A DNA stretch of 64,000 nucleotides from Streptomyces longhuiensis (lineage in GTDB: Bacteria > Actinomycetota > Actinomycetes > Streptomycetales > Streptomycetaceae), in assembly GCF_020616555.1 (NCBI RefSeq), contig NZ_CP085174.1:62001-126000 (forward strand), given 5' to 3'. This document shows, in pieces, positions 50,943 to 59,605 of this stretch. Numbering within the stretch: the stretch's first letter is position 1; every line of letters begins with the position of its first letter. Under the pieces are notes generated by a model. It saw nothing but the letters and a program-made list of their open reading frames with translations. It did not search any database and had not been told where the DNA came from. The translations under genes were made by a program, and so were the position numbers.

Positions 50943-51203
50943 CTATCCGAGCCAGGTGATGGTCAGGACGGACAGGCGGCGCAGCGGCCGGTTGATCCAG
51001 TAGGTGAGGGACAGCTGGCCGACGGAGGCGTAGCGCACGTCCTCGCCGTCAGCGTCGGCGTTCCACTGGCGGAAGCCCCAGGGGTCGGCCGCGGCGGCGT
51101 CCAGGACGTCCCAGACGGTGTCTTCGGCGTGCTCGGGCAGGGTGTCGAGAACCTTGGCGGCCGGGGCGGAGAAGCGGACCGCGTACGGCTGCTGTCCGGT
51201 CAC
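50943..51203 (-). CDS. RelE/ParE-superfamily toxin
   Basis: 86 aa, start overlapping the antitoxin stop (atga). YAVRFSAPAAKVLDTLPEHAEDTVWDVLDAAAADPWGFRQWNADADGEDVRYASVGQLSLTYWINRPLRRLSVLTITWL has the RelE pattern: strand, helix, helix, then central strands with VRYASVGQLSLTYWIN..RRLSVLTITWL. RelE-type toxins cleave mRNA on the ribosome. Confidence 0.82.
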   Translation of the reverse strand: MTGQQPYAVRFSAPAAKVLDTLPEHAEDTVWDVLDAAAADPWGFRQWNADADGEDVRYASVGQLSLTYWINRPLRRLSVLTITWLG

Positions 51204-51505
51204 CGTCGCCTTCCCCTCAGCTCCGCCATGTCGATGAACTCGCTGTCGTCGTAGCCGGAGGCGACGAACGCGTCGACCGCCGGGGCGGCCGCGATGCGGC
51301 CCTGCCAGTCCTGGACGACCTCATACAGCGCGGCGAGGGAGAAGGTGCGGCGCGACTCCTCCAGCGCACTCGCCCACTCCTGCTCGAAGGCCGGCACCCA
51401 GGTGTCGGCGCGCCGGTCGGCGCGCAGCTGGGCGAGGAGTTCGGCCGGCGCCCCGGGGGCGAGGGCGTAGGTGGTGACGGGTGCGTGGTCGGGCTGCGCG
51501 CTCAT
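51200..51505 (-). CDS. DUF6247-family antitoxin partner
   Basis: 101 aa from ATG 51505 (gggagg upstream). GAPAELLAQLRADRRADTWVPAFEQEWASALEESRRTFSLAALYEVVQDWQGRIAAAPAVDAFVASGYDDSEFIDM: the pattern of DUF6247, common upstream of RelE-like toxins in Streptomyces. Translation coupled with the toxin. Confidence 0.8.
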   Translation of the reverse strand: MSAQPDHAPVTTYALAPGAPAELLAQLRADRRADTWVPAFEQEWASALEESRRTFSLAALYEVVQDWQGRIAAAPAVDAFVASGYDDSEFIDMAELRGRRR

Positions 51506-51667
51506 CTGGTCCTCCCGGCGGGTCGTCACTTCACGGTACGCGCGCCAGGCGGTGGTGGATGCGGGCATGGGCAGATCCCTTCTGCCGGGTCAGGGAACGG
51601 GCGAGAGCTCGGGCGTCTGGCTGGATGACTGCTTGAGGAACTGGCCGTACGCGGTCTCCGCGAACCA

Positions 51668-52204
51668 TCAGGCCGCGGAGGTGGGGGTGTGCCGCCGTAT
51701 CGGCCTCCACGGGCGCGGCTCCACGAGCGTCTCCAGCTCTCCGTTGTCGTGCTGGAGGTACACGCCGACCCCGTAGAACCCGAAATCCAGCAGCGTCTCG
51801 GGATTCAGCAGGCGGTTCAGGGGCCTGGTGATGATCACCCGACGGGCGCAGAACGGTGCGAACTGCGCTGCCGCGTCCAGCTCCATCTTGGAGGGGCTCG
51901 TGGCCCGCACCGTGGCCACCGTCACCCGGCCGGGCCAGGTGACATGCCGGGTGACGTTCTGGCCGTCGATCGTGCAGATCCCGGCCGGGGCCCGCGTCAC
52001 GTACGCGCGCTGGTGGTCGGTGAGGTCCGCGACGGGGAGGGGGAGGCCGTGCGGGAGCGCCATCAGGACGTCCAGGCCGCCGAAGCCGTGGCCGGTGGCG
52101 ACGCCCAGGCCGGCGGCACGACGGCGCTCGTGCTCGGCATCATCGATGTCGATCTGCAGCTCGGCCTTCCCGAACCCGGCGGAAGCGGGAACGGTGACTA
52201 TCAC
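51668..52204 (-). CDS. Hypothetical protein (178 aa)
   Basis: GTG start at 52204 shortly after the preceding stop. VIVTVPASAGFGKAELQIDIDDAEHERRRAAGLGVATGHGFGGLDVLMALPHGLPLPVADLTDHQRAYVTRAPAGICTIDGQNVTRHVTWPGRVTVATVRATSPSKMELDAAAQFAPFCARRVIITRPLNRLLNPETLLDFGFYGVGVYLQHDNGELETLVEPRPW. It reads as a beta-rich protein with conserved-looking ends. I do not recognise it. Operon with the broken gene upstream. Confidence 0.7.
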   Translation of the reverse strand: MIVTVPASAGFGKAELQIDIDDAEHERRRAAGLGVATGHGFGGLDVLMALPHGLPLPVADLTDHQRAYVTRAPAGICTIDGQNVTRHVTWPGRVTVATVRATSPSKMELDAAAQFAPFCARRVIITRPLNRLLNPETLLDFGFYGVGVYLQHDNGELETLVEPRPWRPIRRHTPTSAA

Positions 52205-52206
52205 CC

Positions 52207-52600
52207 CTAGCTCCGCTGCTGGAGCAGGGCGCGGGCGATGGCTTGGGCATGCTCGCGCAGCGGGTGGTCCTGCTTGTCCCAGTTGGCCGCCACGTAGTTG
52301 AGGAGTTCGGCCGTAACCCGCTCTGAGTCGCTCGGGTCGCTGGCGAGCAGCCGGTCGGGGACGAAGGCGACGTCGATGGCCGGGGTGGACAGGTCTTCCT
52401 GGGCGATCACGCCGCCGTCGCGAGGTCAGCGTGTAGTTGATGCCGTCCTCGGTGGTGAACCACACCGTGTCGCCGCCAGCGTCGGCGTCCGCAGTGGCGA
52501 AGTGCGGGCTGCGGCGCAGCGCGACGGCGATGCGGACCAGGTCGTGGTCGGCGTCGAACAGCGGGCTCTTGCTGTGGTCGATGGGCGTGAGCCGAAGAAC
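52207..52600 (-). pseudogene. Hypothetical protein with frameshift and uncertain 5' end
   Basis: Two frames together read sensibly: LRLTPIDHSKSPLFDADHDLVRIAVALRRSPHFATADADAGGDTVWFTTEDGINYTLT, then, dropping one T at about 52420, RDGGVIAQEDLSTPAIDVAFVPDRLLASDPSDSERVTAELLNYVAANWDKQDHPLREHAQAIARALLQQ to stop 52207. No convincing start near 52600. Alternatively the second part is a separate 67-aa gene from ATG 52410. Confidence 0.5.
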
Positions 52601-52860
52601 GGAAGTTGTCGCCAGGGGAGCCAGAAGAACCGGTGTACAGGACCGGTCGAAGCGGCCTGGTTGTCGCCAGCGAAGCACGCGGCTTGTCTCACATGCTCAC
52701 TCGGCAGCCCTTCTGTCACCACAAGCGAAGATCGACAGCCTCTGGCTCCCCGAGGCGGTTCCATGCGGCGACACTTCACCACAACCGCGTCCTGTTCCTG
52801 CGCGTCCTATTACTGAGCGCCGACAGGAGTCGGCTACCCCGGGGGATCAGGACGCGAGTC

Positions 52861-53325
52861 ATGCAGAAGTACGCGATCGGCCAGCACATCCCACCGTTCT
52901 TTTGGCTCCCGCGTGGTGCGAGGCGACAGCCACCCACGTCCGTCCGGCGACTGGTGGGGTTCTGGCTGTTCGTGCTTGCCTTCGGGGCCGGGCTCACCGC
53001 GCTCGACTGGGACGATGATTTCGGCGGCAGCCACCTCATGGCGCTGCTGCTCCTCTTTCATATCGTCGACGACATCAGCGACGGGGTACGGCACCGCTGG
53101 CCGGCCGCACTGGCCGCGGTAGCAGTCTTGTGGGGCGCCACCCGGCTCACCAGCGCCGTCCTGCCCGGCTCCCTCGACGACGCTTGGGCGCAGAGTGCCG
53201 CCGCCGCTGTCGGTGTCACGCTCGGGCTGGCAGTGAGCGCCGCGATCACACGGCTTCCGGAGCGCCGACTACATCGGCCCGCTGGGGGACACGACTCCGG
53301 GGTCGGCGGACAAGACTCTCGGTAA
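52861..53325 (+). CDS. Membrane protein (154 aa)
   Basis: ATG 52861. About four transmembrane helices: LVGFWLFVLAFGAGLTAL, HLMALLLLFHIVDDISDGV, WPAALAAVAVLWGATRLTSAVL and AAAAVGVTLGLAVSAAIT. Polar ends. The frame is open far upstream, but only this part is protein-like. Unknown function; convergent with tpg. Confidence 0.6.
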   Translation: MQKYAIGQHIPPFFWLPRGARRQPPTSVRRLVGFWLFVLAFGAGLTALDWDDDFGGSHLMALLLLFHIVDDISDGVRHRWPAALAAVAVLWGATRLTSAVLPGSLDDAWAQSAAAAVGVTLGLAVSAAITRLPERRLHRPAGGHDSGVGGQDSR

Positions 53326-53427
53326 AGGACATGGCCGCCGACCCCGGTGACAACACACCTGCCTTTGTGACACCTATCGCGCTTCAGCTCAGGGCGGTAA
53401 TTTAGCGGGCACGCTTTTCGCTCCAGG

Positions 53428-53985
53428 TTAGTAGTCCAGATCCAAATAGTCGATGTCGTTGATTTCCACGTCCGACAGTCCCATAGCGCGCCCGCCGCCG
53501 TCCTGGAAATACACTTTCTTAAATCCTTCGGCGATGATTCCGCGCATCTGCTGGTCGCTGGCCCCTGCTTCGCGGGCGTCGAACAGGCGCTGCGCGTACG
53601 CCGGGGGAAGGTGCACGGTGAGTCGCCGGAACCGGCCGTCGTCGGTCGTGCCGACGGGCGCGGTGTACCCGAACCGGGCCCTCGTCTCCACCGTGACCCC
53701 GCCAGTAGCGGCGGCCTGCTTGCGCCGGCGCTTGCGCACCTGCGGCTGCCAGCGTGACCGTACGGCCTCGTCGATCTTCGCAGCGATGTCCTTCGGCGGG
53801 TGCTTGCGTTCGCCCTTGCGGTAGCGCTCCACCGACCGCTGGCTCACCCCGAGTTCCGCTGCGACGGCTCTCGTCGTCTTGAGCTGCTTCATCAGGAAGT
53901 TGATGCGGCCCTGGAGGGTCTTGGGCGGCTCCTTGGTGAACGCTTCCCGGTCGGCGCGCGTGATCGCGTCCTCGATCTCCCCCAC
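53428..53985 (-). CDS. tpg: Telomere-associated terminal protein Tpg
   Basis: 185 aa, the usual length of Streptomyces Tpg. ATG 53985, 4 bp after the tap stop. EIEDAITRADREAFTKEPPKTLQGRINFLMKQLKTTRAVAAELGVSQRSVERYRKGERKHPPKDIAAKIDEAVRSRWQPQVRKRRRKQAA: N-terminal HTH (VAAELGVSQRSVERYRKG), basic centre, then GGVTVETRARFGYTAPVGTTDDGRFRRLTVHLPPAYAQRLFDAREAG. Tpg is the protein covalently attached to 5' ends of linear replicons and primes end patching; tap is its recruiter. It marks this replicon as linear. Confidence 0.97.
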   Translation of the reverse strand: MGEIEDAITRADREAFTKEPPKTLQGRINFLMKQLKTTRAVAAELGVSQRSVERYRKGERKHPPKDIAAKIDEAVRSRWQPQVRKRRRKQAAATGGVTVETRARFGYTAPVGTTDDGRFRRLTVHLPPAYAQRLFDAREAGASDQQMRGIIAEGFKKVYFQDGGGRAMGLSDVEINDIDYLDLDY

Positions 53986-53989
53986 GGCT

Positions 53990-56101
53990 CTACTCCCCTT
54001 CGTCCAGGACGGCGTCGCCGCCCTTGATGTGGCGGGCTGGGTTGAAGCCCTTCTCCATCAGGTCGACCGCCCACAGCATCGACTGGACGCCTTCCAGCTT
54101 CGCCAGGCCCGGTGTGGGCCCGAGGCGGAAGGCGCCGGGCTGTGGCTTGCCGGACGCGGCGTACGGGAGGAAGTCGAGCGGGCTCTCCCCCGGCGAGGGG
54201 TACACGACGCAGTCGGACAGCACGGCGAGTGGGAACAGCCCGGTCATCTTCGCCATGTTGTTGAGCTTGCGGTGCATGTTGACCCGGGCCTTGGAGATGA
54301 CGGCGGCGCGGATGTCGGGGCGCCAGGTCGGGCGCTGAAGGGCCGGCCACCGCCCGCCCTCCTTGTAGTGGCGACCCTGCGGGCGCTCACGGAGCTTGCC
54401 GACGCCGCCCTTAACCGTCGCCTTGATCGCGGAGAGCACGGCGGCCAGGGCAGGGTCGACCTGCTTGTGCTGCTCCATCGCGGCGAGGAACTGGCGGTCG
54501 TCCAGGTCCCGGGTGACGCCGAGGTCGGCGAGGGTGTCGACGTATGCCGTCTTGAGGCGGTCGTGCCACGGGTCCAGGTACGCGCCGGTCTCGCGGCGCA
54601 GGTACGCCTCGATCGGGTGGACGTCGTGCCCGAGCTCCTGGGCGTAGGCGAGGGTGTGCGTCTGGTACCAGGCAGGTCCCGTCGGCCGGGTGCCTTCCGG
54701 GGTGAACGGGCTGGGCAGACGCGGGTCCAACTCGATGTGGGACAGGTCGACCAGCCAGCTCCCGGGGATCTTCGGGTTGAACTTCGGGGCGTTGAAGTGA
54801 TCAGGCGCGCTCAGGCCGACGACCAGGCGGGCCGCCGCGGCGAGGAACGCCGTGTTGAGGTCCAGGCCGACCGCGAAGGGCAGCGTGCACTCCTCATCGC
54901 TGAGCGAGTCCACCGACCGCACCCACTGGTACGCCTCTTCATTGAGGAACCCGCCGGTCCAGCCGGAGTTCACGACGACAGGGTGCTCCGGGGTGGCCTC
55001 CGGCGGCGCCGGGTCCATCGGCTCTGTCCCCAGCGAGCCCGCGTTGTAGCCGGATACCCAGTTCCCGGTCTGCGGGTCCTGCACAGCCTTTGTCGGCGGG
55101 CGCAGCGCGGTCATTAGCTCCAGGCCGGAGACGGCGGTGGAGCCGCGCGGGGTGATGACCCGCTGGGCGTAGACGCCGAGGACGCGGGCGACGTCGGCCG
55201 GCTCCATCTCGCAGACGCCGGGCCAGGACCGCTCATCGAGGGCGTCCCACGACAGGACCGCGAGTTGCACGCACTGCCGCTCGCGCCCCTGGGCCTTGCG
55301 GTAAATGCGGGCCCACGGGCCGAACCCGCGCTGCGTGAGCTGCCACTTCGCCTTCGCCACCTGCTTGACCACCGGGTGGTCCTCCGGGAGGCGGAGGGAG
55401 CGGCGCTGCTCGTGGCCCTCCAGGCGCTCCGGCAGTCCGAGCTTCACGGCGGCCGCGGCGGTGAGCACGATCAGTGGGTCGCTGTCCTTGCCGTACCGGT
55501 TGAGCTTCGCGGCACCAAGGCCGGACTCGCGCAGCGTCCACTCCACCAGCTCCGGGATGGTGGTCGCCGGGCAGTCGAGCACGATGCCGTCCACGCCGTA
55601 CGCGGATCCGTCGCCGTCCAGTACGGCGAGCGGGCCATGCAGGAACCGCGGGTCACTCGCGGGCTTGGCCGCCTTCTTCGTCGCCGGGCGGCGCGACTTC
55701 TCGGCCGGACGGGCGGGACGCTCGGGCGCGGCCTGGACGACCGGGGCCTGAACCGGTACTGCGGTCTTCGGCTCGGTGGCCTCGGGCGCGGCCGGGCCGG
55801 TGAACGCCTGCGGCACCTGCGGGGCGGGGACTGGGGTGAAGGGTGCGGCATGGGCGGGGAACTTCGCCGCCCATCCGTTCAGTAGTCGCTGGTACGCCTC
55901 TAGGCGCGGCGACTTCGGCTCCGAGCGGCCGTTCTCGTAGTTCTTCACCGTCTGCGTCGTGGTCTTCAGCGCGGTCGCGAGGCGGGCCTGGGTGATGCCG
56001 GCGGCCTCTCGCAGCCGGGCGCGCTCCGCCGGGGGCGGGAGCTGCGGCTCCTCTTCCAGCAGTGCGTCGATGTTCGCGAACAGCTCTTCCTCGGATGCCA
56101 T
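53990..56101 (-). CDS. tap: Telomere-associated protein Tap
   Basis: 703 aa, ATG 56101 with ggaggtag upstream. Residues about 25-60 form an XRE-type HTH (AAGITQARLATALKTTTQTVKNYENGRSEPKSPRLEAYQRLL), then a Pro/Ala/Lys linker, then the long Tap-specific domain with ACPATTIPELVEWTLRESGLGAAKLNRYGKDSDPLIVLTAAAA-type segment, AFLAAAARLVVGLSAPDHFN, SWLVDLSHIELDPRLPSPFTP and HRKLNNMAKMTGLFPLAVLSDCVVYPSPG. Tap binds the single-stranded telomere overhang and brings Tpg. Operon tap-tpg, 4 bp apart. Confidence 0.96.
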   Translation of the reverse strand: MASEEELFANIDALLEEEPQLPPPAERARLREAAGITQARLATALKTTTQTVKNYENGRSEPKSPRLEAYQRLLNGWAAKFPAHAAPFTPVPAPQVPQAFTGPAAPEATEPKTAVPVQAPVVQAAPERPARPAEKSRRPATKKAAKPASDPRFLHGPLAVLDGDGSAYGVDGIVLDCPATTIPELVEWTLRESGLGAAKLNRYGKDSDPLIVLTAAAAVKLGLPERLEGHEQRRSLRLPEDHPVVKQVAKAKWQLTQRGFGPWARIYRKAQGRERQCVQLAVLSWDALDERSWPGVCEMEPADVARVLGVYAQRVITPRGSTAVSGLELMTALRPPTKAVQDPQTGNWVSGYNAGSLGTEPMDPAPPEATPEHPVVVNSGWTGGFLNEEAYQWVRSVDSLSDEECTLPFAVGLDLNTAFLAAAARLVVGLSAPDHFNAPKFNPKIPGSWLVDLSHIELDPRLPSPFTPEGTRPTGPAWYQTHTLAYAQELGHDVHPIEAYLRRETGAYLDPWHDRLKTAYVDTLADLGVTRDLDDRQFLAAMEQHKQVDPALAAVLSAIKATVKGGVGKLRERPQGRHYKEGGRWPALQRPTWRPDIRAAVISKARVNMHRKLNNMAKMTGLFPLAVLSDCVVYPSPGESPLDFLPYAASGKPQPGAFRLGPTPGLAKLEGVQSMLWAVDLMEKGFNPARHIKGGDAVLDEGE

Positions 56102-56134
56102 GTGTCTCTACCTCCACCCCGAACACTAGCAGCC

Positions 56135-56167
56135 TTTACCCTTGCTTTTAACCCATTTCTTTAACCC
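56135..56167. promoter_or_regulatory. Three TTTAACCC-type repeats upstream of tap
   Basis: tttaccc 56135, tttaaccc 56147 and tttaaccc 56160, at 12-13 bp steps, 34-66 bp upstream of the tap start. Possible operator or promoter elements. Confidence 0.6.
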
Positions 56168-56280
56168 GATCGGATTGATTCGTTGGTGGAGGGTGGACAT
56201 GCGTGCTCTACCGGTGGATGTCCTGTGCCACTGAACCTTGACCGCGTGCCATCGAAGTTTGAGCGCCCCCGGAAAGCAGG

Positions 56281-56433
56281 TCAGCGCTGCCTCATCAACA
56301 GATGCATCAGCGTCACCACACCGACGCCCACCATGAGGGCAGTGCCGAACGAGGGGTGCTCGAAGGCGACGTACACGGTGCCGCATCCGACGAGTGCGAG
56401 TAGTACCGTCCGCTGATCCAGCTGTCCGTTCAT
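56281..56433 (-). CDS. Small membrane protein (50 aa)
   Basis: ATG 56433 with aggaggg 8 nt upstream. MNGQLDQRTVLLALVGCGTVYVAFEHPSFGTALMVGVGVVTLMHLLMRQR: two transmembrane helices. Typical of small Streptomyces plasmid membrane proteins (spd-like in size, not in sequence). Directly upstream of tap, same strand. Confidence 0.8.
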   Translation of the reverse strand: MNGQLDQRTVLLALVGCGTVYVAFEHPSFGTALMVGVGVVTLMHLLMRQR

Positions 56434-57062
56434 CAGTGGCCCTCCTATGTCTGTGCTGCGCGCCGCGGCACCTGCCAGCACAGGTCGGAACCCACCCCGG
56501 GGCGATGAAGAAGCCGCTGCCCCAACTGATCGCGCACCATGGTTCACCGAAGCCAAGGGGGTGCCTCAGCTTCCCCACGCCCCCTCGGAGCGTGCCGAGC
56601 CTTGACCATGAGGCGATCTGCGCTGGTCGGGATCGCCAGACAGGCAGTGCGCAGGGTCGCCCAAGACGGCTTCGGGCCGACTAGGCGGCCGCCTCCACGT
56701 GGAGTGACCTGGCCTCCGACGCGGCCTCCCTCGCCAAGCTGTTCGGCGCCCCCCCCCGTGCCGGAGCCCACCCGGAAGCGCACCGACGAGGACCGGCTGG
56801 ACGAAGAAGCGCCGCAGCGGGCGCGATCACCGGCTGGGAAGATGCTGACGGCGCTGCAGAATTCACCGAAGGGACGTCAAACGGAACGGGCAGCCGCGCG
56901 ACCACGACTCGATTCGACAGCCCCTAATCAGCCGAGGGGCGAAATCGCTTGCTGCACAAGGCTATTGATGGGATCCCGGTGCTCGCTGCCCAAAGAGGCC
57001 CTGGAGACGGCTAAGAGGTACCCGTGCGGCTGACGCGGTCTGGCGACGCCTCGGGATCCTCT
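56434..57062. other. Gene-free region
   Basis: 629 bp without a supported gene. It contains a run of nine C at about 56748-56756 and faintly coding-like frames (DLASDAASLAKLFGAP near 56707) that cannot be extended. Confidence 0.4.
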
Positions 57063-57938
57063 CTAGGTGTGCTGCCCGGGCACGGCCGCGTGGTGTGTGG
57101 CCGAGCCGTGGTCGCCGATGGAGAACGTGGACGAGTCGACCCTGTTGATGTGGACGCCCGGCTTCGGCTCGGGCCGGGTGAGGAAGTCCCGCAGGGCACG
57201 TCCGGCCGGTGCCAGATGCGGGACGATGCTGAGCAGGAGGGCCGTGCCGAGGACCACGGCGATGATTCGTCCGAGGTCGCCGAGGAGCGCGGCCAGTGGG
57301 GGCGCGGAGAACAGCAGAAAAGTCAGGGCGAAGAGAGTCGGGACATGCTCCTGGTCGGCTTGGCGTCGGGCGGCCGCACGCTCGTGGAACTCGACATCGC
57401 CTTCATCGTTGTGGGCGACGACCCGCCAGTTGCCGAGGTCACGCACTGACACGGAGAGCCGGAGCGAGACGGCTTGTCCGCGCTCGAGGTGCCCGATGGC
57501 GAACACGGCCTCGCCCGGGCCTTGTTCACGGTCCTGGCACCTGACCACGCCCATCTCGCGCTCGGGTCCCGAGGTGATAGCGGCTTCGACGAGCTGCCCG
57601 ACGGGGAAGTCGAAGCGCAGATACTGGTCCTTGACCACGCGGTTGCCGGTGTTCTCCACGCGGAAGTCAACCGAGCTCAGGCCCGCGATCGGGTGGCCGT
57701 TGAAGTTCAACTGCAGCTGTCGGCGCAGGTTTTCGTCCGTGGACAGCATGGCGTTGTGGATCTCGGCGTCCCACGAGAGCCGCTTGGTCGGCTCGCGCCG
57801 CAGCTTGAACCGCTCGACGGCGATCGTGCCGAGGACACCGCCGATGATGCCGACGAAGGCGACGACGAGGTTCTGCTGAAACTCGCTCAGCTCGACGGCT
57901 GCCGCCACGACCACGATGGACACCGGCTCCATGGACAT
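57063..57938 (-). CDS. Membrane protein (291 aa)
   Basis: ATG 57938. N-terminal TM (QNLVVAFVGIIGGVLGTIAVERF), a soluble domain with strands DFRVENTGNRVVKDQYLRFDFPVGQLVEAAI and RGQAVSLRLSVSVRDLGNWRVVAHND, then two C-terminal TMs (TLFALTFLLFSAPPLAALL and LGRIIAVVLGTALLLSIV) and a polar tail. The middle looks like an immunoglobulin-like or DUF-type sensor domain. Function unknown. Confidence 0.7.
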   Translation of the reverse strand: MSMEPVSIVVVAAAVELSEFQQNLVVAFVGIIGGVLGTIAVERFKLRREPTKRLSWDAEIHNAMLSTDENLRRQLQLNFNGHPIAGLSSVDFRVENTGNRVVKDQYLRFDFPVGQLVEAAITSGPEREMGVVRCQDREQGPGEAVFAIGHLERGQAVSLRLSVSVRDLGNWRVVAHNDEGDVEFHERAAARRQADQEHVPTLFALTFLLFSAPPLAALLGDLGRIIAVVLGTALLLSIVPHLAPAGRALRDFLTRPEPKPGVHINRVDSSTFSIGDHGSATHHAAVPGQHT

Positions 57939-57980
57939 GTGGAAATCCCCCGTCTCTCCTGTCCCGCACGCGGACGATGG

Positions 57981-58427
57981 TCACTTTAACCAGCGCACCG
58001 TTGCCCCGTCTGCCGGTGGCCAACGGTGGCCTGTGGCTGCGCGTAACACGGTGAGATCCTCGCTCGCTCTCACCCTGAAGAGACTGTGCGTGACCCGGCA
58101 GACCATGCTGCCGGCGGTGGCGGTGGCGGTGGCGGTGGCTGCGGTTGCGCGGCTCATGCGCTGGGCGCCGGTGGGGGTGCTGCTGCGGGAGTAGTCGAGT
58201 ACCGCGCCGCAGGCCATCAAGGGCGGGTCATCGGGATCGGCTGGGGCGCCAGGCCAGTCGGGCAAAGCCTGGGCGTGCTCAATGCACAGGAACAGCAGCC
58301 AGGCCGGCGCTCCGCTCGGCTGTGTAGCCGGGCCTTGGCACACGAGGGTCGATGTCGATTTGCAGGTCAACGGGGTGCGCAGCGAGGTGAGGTTCCGGGC
58401 TCCGCAGAGATGGGTGATCGTCGGCAC
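57981..58427 (-). CDS. Hypothetical protein with simple repeat near the C-terminus
   Basis: GTG 58427 has aaggagg 6 nt upstream. MPTITHLCGARNLTSLRTPLTCKSTSTLVCQGPATQPSGAPAWLLFLCIEHAQALPDWPGAPADPDDPPLMACGAVLDYSR is protein-like with several Cys. The rest includes ATATATATA encoded by a ggcggt repeat (58113-58140), which may mark a frameshifted tail. Family unknown. Confidence 0.6.
   Translation of the reverse strand: MPTITHLCGARNLTSLRTPLTCKSTSTLVCQGPATQPSGAPAWLLFLCIEHAQALPDWPGAPADPDDPPLMACGAVLDYSRSSTPTGAQRMSRATAATATATATAGSMVCRVTHSLFRVRASEDLTVLRAATGHRWPPADGATVRWLK
58113..58140. repeat. Hexanucleotide microsatellite (ggcggt)n
   Basis: About four and a half copies of ggcggt. On the minus strand it encodes (Thr-Ala)n in the gene 57981-58427. 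Confidence 0.85.
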
Positions 58428-58463
58428 GAGGCCTCCTTGGGCGTCTAGGGCCTGTATCAGCGC

Positions 58464-59153
58464 TCAGGCGGAAGCATGTCGCGTCGTGCCGTTGCCACGC
58501 CCGTTGAGCGGGATCAGCGTCTCCAGAGGGGCGCCCTTGACCCACGCCCCCAGCAGGTCCCGGTGTACAGCAACGATGTTCTGCCGCAGTGCCAGGCCCT
58601 GCGCGTCCCTGGTGAACGCGCGGCAGGTGGTGACAAACAGGGCCACATCCGCGCCGTGTTCGGGGCGGGCGGTGCCGACGAACTTCTGCATGTCGTGCGA
58701 GGACACGCTGCGCTGCGGCGCGTACTTCTTGCACTGGATCACCAGTTTGCGGCCATCGGCGAGGTAGCCGACGACATCGGCGCCCAGGTCACCGCTCTTC
58801 CCGCTGACAACGACTCCTGAGCATCCGTCCCGCCGGCACAGATCGGCGACGTAGCGCTCGAAGTCCTGCCACGAGAGTGCGTCGACCTCCGTCATCGACA
58901 ACTCCCGTGCCTTCGCCTCCTCCTGCGCGCGCCACTGCTGGTCCTCGCCGACCGCACGGCGATGCGCCTGCCACAGTCCCCAGCCGGCGCCGCCCACCAC
59001 AGCCACTGCCAGCCCCAGCAGGAGGACAGGCCACACACTCGCCCAGTTCCCGGCCACCCACACCGCGACCACCACCGCGGCCGCCATGCCCCACAGCTGA
59101 ATCTGCCTACGTGTCCGCTTCCGTAAGCGTCGGCGCCGTCGTCGTGCTGCCAT
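58464..59153 (-). CDS. Membrane-anchored Mrr-like restriction endonuclease domain protein
   Basis: 229 aa, ATG 59153 (gggggag upstream). Basic N-terminus RRRRRRLRKRTRRQIQL, two TMs (MAAAVVVAVWVAGNW and VLLLGLAVAVVGGAGWGLW), linker, then Mrr_cat domain: DALSWQDFERYVADLCRRDGCSGVVVSGKSGDLGADVVGYLADGRKLVIQCKKYAP with the PD-(D/E)xK residues Asp126 and Gln140-x-Lys142. Related Streptomyces proteins are called restriction endonuclease with two TMs. May degrade foreign or modified DNA at the membrane; the modification sensed is unknown. Confidence 0.9.
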   Translation of the reverse strand: MAARRRRRRLRKRTRRQIQLWGMAAAVVVAVWVAGNWASVWPVLLLGLAVAVVGGAGWGLWQAHRRAVGEDQQWRAQEEAKARELSMTEVDALSWQDFERYVADLCRRDGCSGVVVSGKSGDLGADVVGYLADGRKLVIQCKKYAPQRSVSSHDMQKFVGTARPEHGADVALFVTTCRAFTRDAQGLALRQNIVAVHRDLLGAWVKGAPLETLIPLNGRGNGTTRHASA

Positions 59154-59251
59154 CACTCCCCCATCTCCCCGCTCCTGTGATCCGCAGTGTGAAAGCCCTG
59201 CGCAGGCCCGGCAAGAGGGCCTACCCTGCCGCGCCAACTGGGTCGCAGTAG

Positions 59252-59536
59252 TCACCGCCGGTCGAACGGGATCGGGTACGAGACCGTCGGCCGCGGCGCC
59301 GGCTTCGGGTTCTCCCAGCCCGGAAAGCGCACCGGATACACCGCCGTCGACATCGGCCGCGGCCTGCTCCCGCTACCGCTGTCCTGAGCCGCCGTGCCAG
59401 ACCCGCTGCCGCTGTAGCCCGCGACCGCGAGTCCCAGCAGAGCCAGAATCGCCAGATCACGCCGCGCCCTTGGCGCCCACCGGAAGTACCGCCGCACCTT
59501 CCTGCCGCCGCGCACGTGCTCTTCCACCCAGGGCAT
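59252..59536 (-). CDS. Small exported/membrane Pro-rich protein (STAVYPV family)
   Basis: 94 aa, ATG 59536 with aaggaggcgg upstream. PWVEEHVRGGRKVRRYFRWAPRARRDLAILALLGLAVAGYSG: basic cytoplasmic tail and one signal/TM segment; then Gly/Ser spacer and STAVYPVRFPGWENPKPAPRPTVSYPIPFDRR. The intact member of a two-copy family (other copy at 6271-6732). A shared promoter-like TTTGTCAGTG lies upstream of both. Function unknown. Confidence 0.8.
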   Translation of the reverse strand: MPWVEEHVRGGRKVRRYFRWAPRARRDLAILALLGLAVAGYSGSGSGTAAQDSGSGSRPRPMSTAVYPVRFPGWENPKPAPRPTVSYPIPFDRR

Positions 59537-59574
59537 CTCCGCCTCCTTGAGCCATCAGCCGTGTCAGTTGTCTG

Positions 59575-59605
59575 CTTCTGACGAGGTCACCACCCAGCAC
59601 TGACA
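59575..59605 (-). promoter_or_regulatory. Promoter-like element upstream of the STAVYPV-family gene
   Basis: Minus-strand CTGACTCTTTGTCAGTGCTGG resembles CTGATGCGTTGTCAGTG at 6735-6770 and 10990-11015. Confidence 0.4.

Noticed and set aside
53879..55117. 412-codon rightward open frame
   Set aside because: Antisense of tap.
58113..58140. ggcggt microsatellite considered as a phase-variation switch
   Set aside because: Hexamer changes do not alter frame, so it cannot switch the gene on and off.
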